Shown here: positions 20,686-32,741 of the stretch, piece by piece
Layout of the letters: each line of letters starts with the position of its first letter
Numbering within the stretch: position 1 is the first letter of the stretch
Origin: Chlorops oryzae
Taxonomy: Eukaryota; Arthropoda; Insecta; Diptera; Chloropidae
Length of the DNA: 64,000 nucleotides
Assembly (NCBI GenBank): GCA_020466095.1
Contig: CM035808.1
Span: 38,662,395 to 38,726,394, forward strand
Direction of reading: 5' to 3'
The notes under the pieces: model-generated
Database searches by the model: none
What the model saw: the letters and a program-made list of their open reading frames with translations, nothing else
Told to the model about the DNA's origin: nothing
Position numbers and translations under genes: made by a program

Positions 20686-23600
20686 TCATTGCGATTTTAA
20701 GAGCCCTATAATGGAACTTATAGCTTTAGATTGTTCTGGAGTTAAATTAGCGGAGGAAACCTTCAGATGTTGTTGTAAAAAGGCAGTACAGGCAACGATA
20801 GGTGCAGACTTTTCCGGCACCATGCGATTGACAACGCGTGTCCAAGTGTTACTTGAAATTTCCGAATTTTGCAGGTGATTATTCAGTACGATGAAATCTT
20901 CAAGGTGAGCGCAACGAATCATATGGCTCATCGCTAAACATAGTTGTTCTTGTAGATGGTCACGATGGTTGTATTCGTAGAAATTATCTAAATGGTGGCT
21001 CTGCTCTATTGCACTCACAAGTGCCTTCCAAAGCATTTCGTAGTGTGCTCCAAAATACGCTCGAGTTGCTATCCGTGTAAGCGCTGTTGCTGCATTAATG
21101 CGAACTTTGAAATTTGGATGATGAACGATAACGTTGGCCAACGTCAAATATAGCTGAGACTGCCAGTCAAAATTATTCGCTTGATAGATATTAAATAATT
21201 CAATATTCTGAAGAAAATTCCCAATGGCATAGCATGTATTCCACTTTACTTTTGCGGATCCAGTCGAACGTAGACAATCAATCATTTTACCGAGAGCATT
21301 TCGAAAGAGTATTTGCCTGTCAATGTTCGAGTTATTTTGTACTTTGCAGTGGGCTGGTTGAAGAAGACGCAGCAAGTTTCCTAACGTGCGCACAGCATTG
21401 CAGCGGACTTTGTCGTTATCGGCACATGCTTCAGTTGCAGCAATTATCAAGCGCCAGAAAAGATCAACAGAAATACGCTCCGGCTCGAGAGAACCACTCG
21501 CTGCATCATTTATAAGAAGGGCGTCCGTTATATTTCCCAAAGCCCAAGAAGCTTTGACACGCACAAGCATATTAGTGTCAATGATTAGCCGTAATGCTAG
21601 TTCAGCCGCATTCTCTACGAATACTAAATTGCCGCGTAATGATGGAAACAAAACATAAACGGCTAGGGCTCGTACACACGCAGAACGAACAGTAGTGTCT
21701 TCGTTCGGATCGCTTGCAACACCCGATAAAAATCCGATCAGGTTCATTTGGGCAGCGTGCGATTGTTTTTCAAAAATAACGACACCAATGTTTGATAATG
21801 CATCACAGAGGCAAACCTTAATTGGTGGAGTGACATCCGAAGATGAAGAACGTATTTGAGACATTATAGTTGGTAAAAGTTTATTCCAAAAATTAAGACA
21901 TTCGCTTTCTACATGCGTTTCGCATTTCATTCTATTTTGTTTTTTCGCATTCCCTAACAGTTTACGGCCAATTTGATATGCTATGGTATCTAAGCAGCGT
22001 GCAGCACAAATTCGCAAATCGTTCTGAGTTGTCAGCATTGCATTTTGAATAGCCACTGCCAATTCGGCTAGATGAAATTCTAAAATCGAAAAGTGTTGAG
22101 CCATTGAAGCCAGCACTTGTAAACATTCAATACGTATAGAAGTCGTTGATGGGGTTGTATTTGGATGAACACCCAAATGGTGAAGAACACATTGTAGTAG
22201 CCAGCAAGTTTGTTCGTTTATGCCTAAAGATTTACTTTTGGGATTGATGCAATTTTTGTTTTGTAGAACAATTTCCATATCTTCTGTTGTTTCGCCTTCG
22301 CTGTCGCTTCCAACGTGTTCGTCAAATATGTTGTCATGTTCAAGCAAATCTTTTGTTGCCTCTTCATTTATATTTAAACGTGTTTGATAAGCGGCGCCGA
22401 TTGCAGTTGATATTTCCTGGGTGAGCTCAGGCGTTGCTATAAGGAATTCCAGAACCATTAAAGCAGCAACTTTGATCGTTGCATCACGATGAAAAACCAA
22501 TCTCTGCAATTCTTTTACAAAATCTGTTACAAAATCGCGAGGTTCGAATTTGCTGAATGGCGTTGTAGTTTGCACCAAGGCAGCCAGACATTTTAGAGCT
22601 TGCGTCAGCACTGGCAATGATGATTCTGACTTTAATATTTGTGTTAACCGTGTAAACATTGACACCACCTGCAATCCTAAACTATGGGCAAATGGAAGAA
22701 ATGTCATTGGTAGTCGCTTTGTAATACATTCGGCTTGTTGTAGAAAGTTTTTTGAACTGAAAATCAATTGGCCAGCTATTTGTAAGGCAGTTAGGCGGCA
22801 ACGGGTATTTGGGTCATGCAATCCAATATACAACAAATCATTTCCTCGTCTCTGAGATTCATTATTTTCGATGTTAGTGTTTCCAAAAAACGCATGCCAG
22901 TAGCCGTACAATAGACGCCGCTCCTGCAACCGTGTTACAATCGTTCCTATCAATGAAATGGCAGAAAGTCGCAATTTAGCGCAACTCATGCGTTCGAATG
23001 TGGTCACGCGTGGCAATCCATTACATCCGCCGTTGTTTTCTAATTCGGACGCATCCGAGTCCGAGGTTTTAATATCCTTAACTATATGGTCAAGTGTCAA
23101 TGTTTGAAAGTGAAACTGCTGCTGCTGCTGCTGCTGCTGCTGTTGACTTTGTTGTTGAGTATTTTGTGTTGATTTAGCCAAGGCTCGTGGTTTACGCTTT
23201 TTTGGCATTTTACCGCCTCCAATCCGGTGAGATTTCCCTTCATTTTCCATATCATCCTGCTCTTCGGCGGAATAATCATACAAATTATTTTGAGTCGGTA
23301 AAACTCTTTGGGGAAACGTGAGGTCACTCGTTTCAAGACCAAAATTTACAAAAGCTTTTGAAAGACCCAAAAGTTCTGAAATATGCGTCTGTGCGAAGTT
23401 TGGACATTGCGTTGTAATTTTGTTCAACAAGGACAGTGAAGTCGTCAGGAGCAGGGTTTGATTCTTGCTAGGAACCAGTTTCTTCCCAGTCTCAAAATGT
23501 AATTTGAATAACGCATCAGCTATAGCTTCTAGCACTTCAATTTGTGTAGGTGTTAAATCGTTTTCATCAAGAAATTTTACTGTTTCATCTATACATTGCA

Positions 23601-23823
23601 AAACACCTCCAACGAATTCTTCATTGTCCGAAATCAACAAGCGTTCAAGAATCTTCGAGGTTTTGGGATGATATAGCTGCTCCAATATCTCTCTAGAATC
23701 TAGAATCGGTTGTGTTGTAGTATGAGTCACGACTGCTTGCAAGTTCTTGAGTATTTCCGATGGATCAGCAGTCGATACCTGGAAGCTCTTTAGCCAGTTT
23801 AGTTGGGCCATCGTGGATTGCAT
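20686..23823 (-). CDS. HEATR6: HEAT repeat-containing protein 6 (HEATR6), 1045 aa, intronless
   Basis: Long alpha-helical solenoid protein. The N-terminal part (about 15-190) and the block around 285-470 match what I know of HEATR6, a conserved animal protein of poorly known function. Helix-pair repeats continue through the C-terminus (for example AALMVLEFLIATPEL, RASWALGNI-like and NAVRTLGNLLRLLQ segments). A Gln tract near residues 220-240 is coded by a CAG run at about 23110-23140. The start ATG at 23823 (MQSTMAQLNW) has a second Met at residue 5 that may be used instead. TTTATT near 20606 gives AATAAA about 75 bases past the stop. The product is probably cytosolic or nuclear and acts as a scaffold. 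Length is close to the vertebrate protein. Family call good, exact function unknown. Confidence 0.85.
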   Translation of the reverse strand: MQSTMAQLNWLKSFQVSTADPSEILKNLQAVVTHTTTQPILDSREILEQLYHPKTSKILERLLISDNEEFVGGVLQCIDETVKFLDENDLTPTQIEVLEAIADALFKLHFETGKKLVPSKNQTLLLTTSLSLLNKITTQCPNFAQTHISELLGLSKAFVNFGLETSDLTFPQRVLPTQNNLYDYSAEEQDDMENEGKSHRIGGGKMPKKRKPRALAKSTQNTQQQSQQQQQQQQQQFHFQTLTLDHIVKDIKTSDSDASELENNGGCNGLPRVTTFERMSCAKLRLSAISLIGTIVTRLQERRLLYGYWHAFFGNTNIENNESQRRGNDLLYIGLHDPNTRCRLTALQIAGQLIFSSKNFLQQAECITKRLPMTFLPFAHSLGLQVVSMFTRLTQILKSESSLPVLTQALKCLAALVQTTTPFSKFEPRDFVTDFVKELQRLVFHRDATIKVAALMVLEFLIATPELTQEISTAIGAAYQTRLNINEEATKDLLEHDNIFDEHVGSDSEGETTEDMEIVLQNKNCINPKSKSLGINEQTCWLLQCVLHHLGVHPNTTPSTTSIRIECLQVLASMAQHFSILEFHLAELAVAIQNAMLTTQNDLRICAARCLDTIAYQIGRKLLGNAKKQNRMKCETHVESECLNFWNKLLPTIMSQIRSSSSDVTPPIKVCLCDALSNIGVVIFEKQSHAAQMNLIGFLSGVASDPNEDTTVRSACVRALAVYVLFPSLRGNLVFVENAAELALRLIIDTNMLVRVKASWALGNITDALLINDAASGSLEPERISVDLFWRLIIAATEACADNDKVRCNAVRTLGNLLRLLQPAHCKVQNNSNIDRQILFRNALGKMIDCLRSTGSAKVKWNTCYAIGNFLQNIELFNIYQANNFDWQSQLYLTLANVIVHHPNFKVRINAATALTRIATRAYFGAHYEMLWKALVSAIEQSHHLDNFYEYNHRDHLQEQLCLAMSHMIRCAHLEDFIVLNNHLQNSEISSNTWTRVVNRMVPEKSAPIVACTAFLQQHLKVSSANLTPEQSKAISSIIGLLKSQ
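23110..23142 (-). repeat. CAG/CTG trinucleotide repeat in HEATR6 coding sequence
   Basis: About nine to ten consecutive CTG units on the plus strand, CAG on the coding strand, encode part of a Gln tract. Such tracts vary in length between alleles without changing the frame. Confidence 0.85.
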
Positions 23824-25651
23824 TCATTTGTTTATATCATGGCACTTTATTTTAAATGAATTTTTATTAACACCAATTGCGCTAAATTACTTTTGTTGTA
23901 GAAACCCGTCAGCTGATTGATTGACAGTACATTGCAAATGAATGTCTCCATGTGAATCACTTTATGACGTCATATTTCTGCTTGTCCGAGGTTTTCTTTT
24001 TTAATTGTTTTGGGAGAGAATATGCTGTTTTTATATGCTGTATAGTAGTTTATTATACGTCAATATAATTCAAATATACATAAGTATACGATTTAAGTCT
24101 TAAAACGTTATTTGGACTATTTTGTTCATCCTTAGGAAAGTTGTCATCATACAATATGATATTTAAAAAATTTAATATACCCGAAATTCCATTCTTTAAA
24201 CAGAAGATTGTTTTCAATGGAAAGCCAAATAAAAATTTATCCAACAGCTCGATGTATTTAAATGACTAATTGACAATGTATTTAATTTTTATACCGCATC
24301 CCAGCAAACATTCTGAGTCCTAACGGAGTCATATATGACTCCTAATTTGGAGTCGGAGCCCTCATAATGAGCTCATATAAGAGTCTGAAATGAATGTGTT
24401 TCCCTTCTTGCGAAGGTCGTCTTATAAGAGCCGGATTTCATATATCGAATGAGTCCATATAAGAGTCAAAAAGGACTCCTTCCGCACTCTTATCTGACTC
24501 CTATTTAGTCTCATTTAAGAGCCATATAGGACTCCTTCCGCACTCATATCTGACTCCTATTTAGTCTCATTTAAGAGTCATAAAGGACACCTTCCGCACT
24601 CATATCTGACTCCTATTTAGTCTCATATAAGAGTCATATAGGACTCCTTCCGCACTCTTATCTGACTCCTATTTAGTCTCATATAAGAGTCATAAAGGAC
24701 TCCTTCCGCACTCTTATCTGACTCCTATTTAGTCTCATTTAAGAGCCATATAGGACTCCTTCCGCACTCTTATCTGACTCCTATTTAGTCTCATATAAGA
24801 GTCATATAGGACTCCTTCCGCACTCTTATCTGACTCCTATTTAGTCTCATTTAAGAGTCATAAAGGACACCTTCCGCACTCATATTTGACTTCTATTTAG
24901 TCTCATATAAGAGTAATAAAGGACTCCTTCCGCACTCTTATCTTTCAAATTTCTGACTCATTTTAGACTCATATTTCTGAGCCTCATACTTCATTCATAT
25001 TTCTGACTCATTTTGGACTCACATTTCTGAGCCTCATTTTTCTTTCAAATTTCTGACTCATTTTAGACTCATATTTCTGAGCCTCATATTTCATTCATAT
25101 TTCTGACTCATTTTGGACTCACGCTTTTGAGCCTCATATATTTCTCATATTTCTGACTCATTTTGGACTCACGCTTTTGAGCCTCATATATTTCTCATAT
25201 TTATGACTCTTTTTGGACTCACACTTTTGAGCCTCATATATTTCTCATATTTCTGACTCATTTTGGACTCACATTTTTGAGCCTCATATATCTCTCATAT
25301 TTCTGACTCATTTTGGACTCACATTTCTGAGCTGCATATTATTTTTAAATATTTCGGACTCATTTTGGACTCATAAATATGAACACTCCTGAAATGTTTG
25401 CTGGGATGCATTGGAAAACTATACACATGCATATATAATTTTGAACAGGACTGTTGAATCGAAAGTCAATTCACGATAATTTAGTGAATGAAAATTATAA
25501 TAGCTCGAGACGATTCTAGTTACGAAGGCGAATTATTTTTTGTTATTATGATGTCCACATATCTAAGATCATCGTTTGGTAAATCAAAGAACTTGTTAAA
25601 ACTTATAATGACTGTATAAAAAGTAAAAATGAATTTCCCCTTTCAGCTTCC
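23824..25651. other. Divergent spacer between HEATR6 and ferrochelatase
   Basis: Both genes must be driven from here. Most of it (24299-25406) is a satellite-bearing TIR element listed separately. The 23824-24298 part shows no gene. The ferrochelatase side (25407-25651) ends in a CCTTTCAG just before the ATG, which may be a 3' splice site of a 5' untranslated intron. Confidence 0.5.
24299..25406. mobile_element. TIR element filled with two tandem-repeat arrays
   Basis: Ends TCCCAGCAAACATT and AATGTTTGCTGGGA are inverted repeats. Between them are two arrays. From about 24430 to 24945 there are about nine copies of a 56-bp unit (CTCCTATTTAGTCTCAT, AAGAGTCATA, GGACTCCTTCCGCACTC). From about 24951 to 25380 there are eight to nine copies of a roughly 50-bp unit (TTTCTGACTCATTTTGGACTC, TGAGCCTCATAT). 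Both units are built from GACTC and GAGTC words, so the arrays are themselves partly palindromic. No coding frame. I see no clear target-site duplication. Confidence 0.8.
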
Positions 25652-27107
25652 ATGACTTTTTCAAAGAGTTTAGCGAAGTCATTGAATTTCTCGTACGCCG
25701 GCATGGCAAGTGCAGCAAGTGCAGCAAGTGCAAAAACAGCAATATTAATGCTGAATATGGGCGGTCCACAAAACACCGAACAAGTGAATGAGTATTTGTT
25801 GCGTATAATGACTGATCGTGATATGATTCAATTGCCTGTTCAAAGTCACTTGGGTCCTTGGATCGCAAATCGAAGAACTCCAGAAGTGCAAAAGAAGTAC
25901 AAGGAAATCGGTGGAGGATCACCGATTCTCAAATGGACTGAACTTCAAGGGAAGCTGATGTGTAAGGAACTGGATCGCATTTCACCTAATACGGCGCCTC
26001 ATAAACATTATGTAGGATTTAGATATGTAAATCCACTTTCGGAGGACACCTTGGAACGGATTGAAAAGTGAGTTTGAAATGAAAATTGTTTTTTCAAATT
26101 CATTCCACTTAAATGATAAATTTAACTTTAAATGTTAAGAGATGGACCAGAACGAATCGTTCTATTTTCACAATATCCACAATATAGTTGTGCAACATCG
26201 GGATCGAGTTTCAATTCGATTTACTCACACTACCAAAAGAAGGGGTGAGTACTGTTGTTTATTTTATTTTTCGGCTTATTTTGATGAAATCTTACTTATT
26301 ATATTAAGGAACTTTCCCAAAAACATTAAACTAAGTGTCATTGACCGCTGGAGTACGCATCCTCTGCTCGTGAAAACTTTTGCTGATCGCATAAAAGACG
26401 AATTGTTGAAATTTGATGAGTCTAAGCGAAAAGATGTTGTTATACTATTTACGGCACATTCATTACCACTAAAGGCCGTCAATCGTGGTGATCCGTACCC
26501 ATCCGAAATTGGTGCTACAGTGAATTTGGTAATGCGTGAATTGGGTCAGAACAATGCATACAGTTTGGCTTGGCAGTCAAAAGTTGGACCATTGCCTTGG
26601 TTAGCGCCAGCAACTGATGATGCCATCAAAGTAAGTTGGAAGAAATTGGCTTAATATTGTTGACAATAATTCTAATTTTGCAAAAATATTTTCCCATTTT
26701 AAGGGCTACGTGAAGCAGGGCCGGAAAAATTTTATACTTGTTCCTATTGCATTTGTTAACGAGCATATCGAAACATTACACGAATTGGATATTGAATACT
26801 GTGATGAACTTGCTAAAGAGGTAATGTTTATTATTATTATTTTAAACAATTTCCAAATACATAATTTTGAATAAATCAAATATTCCTATGTTTAATTTAT
26901 TGTTCTCCTCAGGTTGGAGTCGAAGAGATTAGACGTGCCGCAGCACCCAATGATCATCCACTTTTCATAAACGCTCTTTCTTCAATTGTTGCTGAACACT
27001 TGCAAAATGGGCATAGCATTAATCCAAAGTTCCTCATCCGCTGCCCAATGTGTGTTAATCCACGTTGTCATGAGAGTAAGCGCTGGTACCAGCAAGTATG
27101 CGCATAA
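25652..27107 (+). CDS. FeCH: Ferrochelatase, mitochondrial (5 exons, 384 aa)
   Basis: Catalyses insertion of Fe2+ into protoporphyrin IX, the last step of haem synthesis, at the matrix side of the inner mitochondrial membrane. Exons 25652-26067, 26140-26244, 26309-26630, 26704-26820 and 26913-27107; the summed length is an exact multiple of three. Residues 1-30 are rich in Ser/Ala/Lys without acids, like a mitochondrial presequence. Family landmarks are [45 protein letters not shown], the [15 protein letters not shown] block and [13 protein letters not shown]. Cys ligands of the animal [2Fe-2S] cluster are present: one in QYSCATSG and three in a C-terminal CPMC-x4-C pattern. The catalytic His of TAHS is present. 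AATAAA at 27113-27118 directly follows the stop. Length is slightly below the human precursor. An upstream leader exon cannot be excluded. Confidence 0.93.
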
Positions 27108-27764
27108 GTTTTAATAAATAATATGTTACGATAGAATCTGTTTATATTTTTGGCATAAAGGTGTTAGGACTAATGAAAAAAATTAAATTTTGTTTGTAAA
27201 ACAATACTTGACATTCCTCATTAATTTTTGTTTCAAAGGGCTGTCCATTAAATGTTTTCAAGTAATTACACTTTGCTCGAATTGGGAACTTTTTTTCCAA
27301 CAACGGGTAGTCCTAGTGGGTAAAACTAATTCGACTACCGTGATTCCAATGGCGCTAGTCATTTTCCGAAGTTAGTGGCCATTTTTGAGATATCGGGTCC
27401 TTTTGAGTTTTAAATGGGAATAGCTCCCTAATTCGGCATTTTATCATAACGGTGTTCTCGGAAGAATTAATTGGCATATCTCAGAATACACTGTGGTGTT
27501 AGCTTAGAATACCAAACTTGAACTCATTCAGAGATATGGGCCAAAAAAACGTTTAAATAATTTTTTGCATGAAGGCGTATAACTCAAAAAACTAATGATG
27601 CAGTTCGATTCCTCGTGCCCGAAATAGGAAGAAACCGTTAAATTCGGTGTTGTCTCTTATTTCATTTACCACAGTGTTATTATATTTCATAATGTATAAA
27701 AAAAAAATAATAATAGAAAAATAAACTATATTTTCAACTAATCCATGCAAACCGGGTATTTTTC

Positions 27765-27975
27765 CCCAGTGCGTGACAAATTAAAATCGAAAACCATATA
27801 GTATAGTACTATATGTCGAAAACATACAATCATAAATATGAAAATATTCAAAGCTTATTTTGAACTAATTCGACAATTGAAACCTTTTTTCCCACATGCG
27901 TGACAAATTAAAATCGAAAACCATATAGTATAGTACTATATGTCGAAAACATACAATCATACAATATATCGAAAA
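27765..27975. repeat. Tandem duplication containing an ATATAGTACTATAT palindrome
   Basis: Two copies, about 123 bases apart, of GCGTGACAAATTAAAATCGA followed by AAACCATATAGTATAGTACT and ATGTCGAAAACATACAATCATA. The core palindrome resembles the one near 3240. Purpose unknown; probably a local duplication of a transposon fragment. Confidence 0.75.
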
Positions 27976-29369
27976 TATTCCCACGTCGACATATTACAAC
28001 AGGATTCCACCATTCTTGTGATATGTTATTTTTGAGCCTTTTTGAAAAATGCGAAAGGTGAGTTGAATGGAAATTCCTTCTCTTCGCTTTGCTCTTCTCG
28101 CCAACTTCCTCTATTATATCCTTAGAAAATTTTTTGTGTGAAAGACAGGAATTACAGCATAATTAGGGGTATTCAGGCAGCCGTGTTAACTTTTTCATGA
28201 ACGACCCTGTGTGCAGTCTATTCTATTTGTAGAACACGGGAACAGTGGTGGATATTGCCTTTTTGCGAGGAAAGTATTTCCTGTTATTGTTATTATAAAC
28301 GCTTACCACTAGTATGAATTGATCTTTTATTTTTCCGAAATCGTAAATTGAATAAAGCAATGCAATAAAACTAAACAGAATGTGAGAAAGAGTACACCTA
28401 CGATGTCTGACGGAAAATCAAAATCTTTGAATTTTTGGTCAAGCAGGTAACGATGTTAAATGGTGTGTCTGAACGTGTATATCTATGTTGGTTCAACCCT
28501 CATTTGTGCTCGAAATTCAACGAGTAAACATCGAACGGAGAGCGGAAAATTTTTTAAAAGCGAGCGGAAAATTAATTGAAAAAATGGAAGAAAAATTTTT
28601 TTTTTGGAACTAATAGTAGTTTATCGTGGTTTTCCGGCTTTTTGGAACGTTAAGTCAAAAAAATATAGTAATCGGAATTAGCGGAATTTAAAAAATATAT
28701 GGAGGAAACAAAAAAAGAGTAAACGCAAAAAATTAATAATCTTCGAACCTGTTACAGGAGGGAATTAAAATGGATTTCGGCATTAGAAAGAAGTGGCGCT
28801 CGATATAGTCATCACTCATAATTTTTTTTTAAGTTTTGCCGATGGGAAAATACGCTTTATTAAAAACAGCCAGGTATCCGAAACAATAGCGCATGTCCTT
28901 TGCACTCGAAATTCGCGAAAAAATGAATGTAGTACGACATGTTTATAGTAAAGTTCAAGTTAGTACCTACTAACACACGCTACAACTACAACTCGAATAA
29001 AAACAACATAGAATCGGCATTGTCAAACGAAGCGGGAATGTCAAAATCGGCTTAGTTATAATTGAACAAAAAATTTGAATTTCAAAAATCGGCTTAGTTA
29101 TAGTGAACAAAACTTTGAAAAATGTAAACAAACAAATTTTGAGAAGTGTTTATTTTTTTTTTTTTAATTCGAGTTTTAGAATTAAAAGTAACGTCAATGA
29201 AAACTCGAAGCAAACACTAAAGTTTCGAAAAACTTTATTTGTCAAAAATGAATAAGAACAAGTATGAATATCTATTGCCTACACCTTGTTAAATACACCT
29301 TGGTTCATACGACATTTGACGTGTCTATACCCCGCATTATGTAGGAATTCGACACACAGTTTCAATCCC

Positions 29370-29425
29370 AAGGTATATAGAATACCCAATCCCAAGGTAT
29401 TCTATATACCTTGGTTCAATCCATT
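29370..29425. repeat. Short hairpin CCAAGGTATATAGAATAC
   Basis: CCAAGGTATATAGAATAC is followed after about 11 bases by its complement GTATTCTATATACCTTGG. It lies about 280 bases upstream of the ZF5 start, next to a solo end (GACATTTGACGTGTCTATAC) of the 16128-17158 family. Most likely a MITE remnant. Confidence 0.6.
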
Positions 29426-29702
29426 GTACAACCAAAACGTTTTGAAACCCATGACGGTCTAACGGGATGGAACGCTTGTAGCGTTGTATCAACTTCAGTC
29501 AGTTTTATTTCCACGAAGGGCAGTCAAAAGAATACCACTATTTTCAATGAGAATATTGCGATTAGTGTATGAAAGTGGAGACCGCCCGTTGCTATCGGCT
29601 GTGATACAGTTTGTCAAATTTTATTGTGTCATATTTCCTCGCTCTTTCAACATTTGTTTACGAATTTATTTGAAGATTCAGCGTCTAGTTTTTATGTAAA
29701 AA

Positions 29703-30959
29703 ATGGATGTTTTGAATTTGAATCTAAACTCATTTGAAATGATGTGTAAAAAGAAATGTGCTGAAGTATTCTACCAAAACATTGAATCGTTTTCAATTGT
29801 CTGCACTGTTTGCAATTTTATGTTTGAACTAAAAACAATGAAATTTGAGGATTTTATAAAACACTTTAAGGACACACATGTTTTTCAAGAGCAAGAGATG
29901 TTTGAAACGACTACAGTCACCATAAAAAAAGAGAAAGACACGGAAGACAGTTGTAATTCAACGAACGAAGAGCCTATTGATCCTATACAATTGACTCAAG
30001 CGCAGCTTTTGGAAGTGGACGAAGATATCAAATGCGAAAATGAGAGTGTGGATAATGACAATAGACTTGAGCTTAGTACTGAATCCGAAGAAGACAATGT
30101 TCCTCTTAAGGTAAGTTAAAAATATATGAAAGATATTAAACTTGAAATCTTTTCTCGTCAATTGTAGATACTCGGTGAAAAAACTACACGAAAAAAGCGA
30201 CTACGTCGAGCACAAACAGATAACAATAATACATGTACCGAATGTGGACGAGTATACAAGTCGCGAAAGGCACTATCACGACACACTAGAAGCAAACATG
30301 CCAAAAACCCAACGTACCCAGAAACATTTCAATGTTCATCTTGCGACAAAACCTACTACACAAAATCTTCCTTGCAAGCTCATGAGCGAATGAAACACCG
30401 AGGAGAGGATGGGTCACAGCCCGGCATTTATCCTTGTACTAAATGTGATAAAACATATTCCGATAAGTATTCGCTTAAAGATCATCTTCTGCGACATCTT
30501 GGGCAGCGAAATTTCCATTGTGAAGTCCCGGGCTGTTCACGGACTTTTTTCAACAGGAAAAATCTTAACTTCCACGTTCGAATCATACACATGGGAGAAA
30601 AGAATTTCGTATGCGAAGTATGCGGACACAGTACAAAAACTGCTGCTTCATTGGTCATGCATAAACGTACCCACACTGGAGAGAAACCTTTCAATTGTAC
30701 AACTTGCGGAAAAGCTTTCGCAACACAATCAGGAGTACGCGAGCATATGGTTACACATGCCGTTAACGAACGTCCTCATGTGTGTAATATTTGTGGTAAA
30801 ACCTTTGCTCGCCCTAAGGCTTTATATCATCATAAACCTCTACATTCTGACGTTAAGAAATTTGTTTGTAAAATATGCGGGAAGGCATATGCACAACAAG
30901 CTGGTCTATCAGCTCACAAGCGTCAACATCTTCTCAACAATTTCAAAAACGAGACTTAA
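29703..30959 (+). CDS. C2H2 zinc-finger protein ZF5 with CAEV module (2 exons, 399 aa)
   Basis: Exon 1 is 29703-30110 and exon 2 30168-30959, phase 0 (AAG|GTAAGT ... TTGTAG|ATA), with a 57-bp intron. Residues 19-60 are the shared module, here CAEVF instead of CGEVF, with C34-x2-C37 and a His pair. An acidic linker with a KKEKD patch follows. Exon 2 starts with a basic stretch (TTRKKRLRRA), a likely nuclear-localisation signal. Eight fingers follow, starting CTECGRVY, CSSCDKTY, CTKCDKTY, CEVPGCSRTF (C-x4-C), CEVCGHST, CTTCGKAF, CNICGKTF and CKICGKAY, with a classical TGEKPF linker before the sixth. The last two fingers (RPKALYHHKPLH, AQQAGLSAH) are nearly the same as those of ZF7 and similar to ZF6, so these three form a subfamily. 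Targets unknown. Confidence 0.9.
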
Positions 30960-31762
30960 AGCTCAGCTGATAAGTTGTGGGATTTTAAAGAAATTTCTCT
31001 TTCCTATTTTCAACAACTCCTCGTTTCTGTTATTGGATAAGTTAAGCATTTAATTGTAAAACTTTCTTGTTAATTACATATTTTCGGCTATTATGACCAC
31101 AAAGAAATTATGAGAAAATAAGTTTTGTTGTAGTGGAAAACGGTAAACAAATGTACGAATAATTTTTCCAAGAAGATTTCAAAAGAAGAAGAACGTATAT
31201 TCATTCTTTGACGAGATCATACAGTATGAGATTTTGATGCAAGCATATTTTTGTGGGGGAGGGACACAGGGAGAAGATACAATGAAAACCATCCATCTAA
31301 ATTCTTGCCTTTTCACTATCGCCTCATTCAAAATGTTAGTTTTTAAAAAATGTTGCATGAATCCATATATCGCAATTGTTATATTTGTCACAGAATTTTT
31401 AAATGTTTAGAAAAATTTTAATAAACAATGCAAATAGTGTTCTTATCAATAGGGTATTTGACTACGTTTGCAAATGTGTCTCATTCAAACCCTTATAGCC
31501 TCAAGACAAGTAAAACAAAATATTTCCTGAGTATCTTTCGTAATTTTCGTTTAAAATGGCATTAAATTCATATTTTTATTGCTGCGATAAAAACGATAGT
31601 TTTTAAATTTATTAAATATGTGACGTCAATTGCCAGTAAACTAGAAAAAAGTGGAATCGAGCAAGCTTTTCTCTTATAGAATAATATCATAGCTGTTTCA
31701 AGGTGTATTTAATAAGGTGATAGCAGTTCTACAACAAGAAAAACAAATCTAAAAAAACATTA

Positions 31763-31911
31763 GGGGCCTTCCCTTAAACGAGTAATTTCCTCGAAAACCT
31801 GGAAAACTTGTAAATCAAGAAGGCTTAGAAATTAATGAACGAAATTTTGTGTGAAAAATTTTACATTTTTACGCTTTTTCAACCTTTTCACGTTTAAGGG
31901 AAGACCCCTAT
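31763..31911. mobile_element. 149-bp MITE (AGGGGCCTTCCCTTAAACG ends)
   Basis: Left AGGGGCCTTCCCTTAAACG and right CGTTTAAGGGAAGACCCCT are inverted with one or two differences. Both sides are flanked by ATT. Non-coding. Confidence 0.7.
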
Positions 31912-32741
31912 TGCTTTGTTGTTTCAAACAACCGATTTTTGGCCGATTTTAATCGCCGATTTTCTTTTGTTTTACTGTTCTATCGGCGAGACATTTTAGA
32001 CACAACGATTTTAACCTAACGATTTTTTTCATGAAGTTAATTTTTTGTTTGCTTCTTTTGACACTTTCGTCTAGTGTTCTGAAAAAACATAACGATTAAC
32101 TTTTATTTTAGTGAAATGAAAACTAAAACAGGAAATTAAATCTAAAAAAATTCAAAATTTTCATCTAACGGTCAGAAATGTCAAAAATCGTTGGTACGAA
32201 CGATTTTTACTCGTTCCCTTCGGTCACCCCTCCCTCGCCTACAATCAAAAAATCTTTGAGAAAAATCGGCCGAAAATCGGCGTGTCTGAAAGCACACTTT
32301 ATTGTTGCAAACAAACTAAAAATTCAAAAAATTCATATAGTTTGACAGTTTAGTTTCAGAAAGAAGAAGACAAACTTGATATTGACACCACCTTGTGAAA
32401 TACGCCTTGAGCTGTTTTAACATTTTTTAGTATTGTACGATTTTTTACTTCCACAGAGAAGAAATCGGTGTGTTTTTTAAAGAAAAAAGTAACCATGAGA
32501 GCGTCCACTTGAAGTTTATTGCTGTGCGCTCCCTCGCTGTTACGTTTTTCCGTTATGGATTAATTTTAAAACAAAGTCCTAATTTTAAAACAAAGCATAG
32601 GTAGCTTTAATCGTTTTTACTGGCTTTTGACGTCACTGAATTTCAACAATTTATAGATTGTTTTACATTGATTTTAACCCATTCAAACAGTAAAATTTTA
32701 TAATTGTTTGAAATTATGTAAAAAATGCATATTGACCCTTA

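Larger units (their letters stand above)
27119..29702. other. Spacer between ferrochelatase and ZF5
   Basis: No gene seen. It contains a tandem duplication at about 27765-27975, a 60-base stretch near 28225-28285 that recurs at about 62300-62357, a direct repeat of AATCGGCTTAGTTATA near 29046 and 29092, and a short hairpin at 29370-29425. The 27230-27700 part is unremarkable AT-rich sequence. Confidence 0.45.

Noticed and set aside
24430..25380. CRISPR-like array
   Set aside because: Repeats are contiguous 50-56-bp satellite units with no unique spacers, in an animal genome.
27190..27375. Short open frame after ferrochelatase
   Set aside because: Residues do not resemble any family, and the region is generic AT-rich spacer.
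30409..31053. 214-codon open frame overlapping ZF5
   Set aside because: It is the shadow of the finger array in another frame; the zinc-finger frame explains the conservation.
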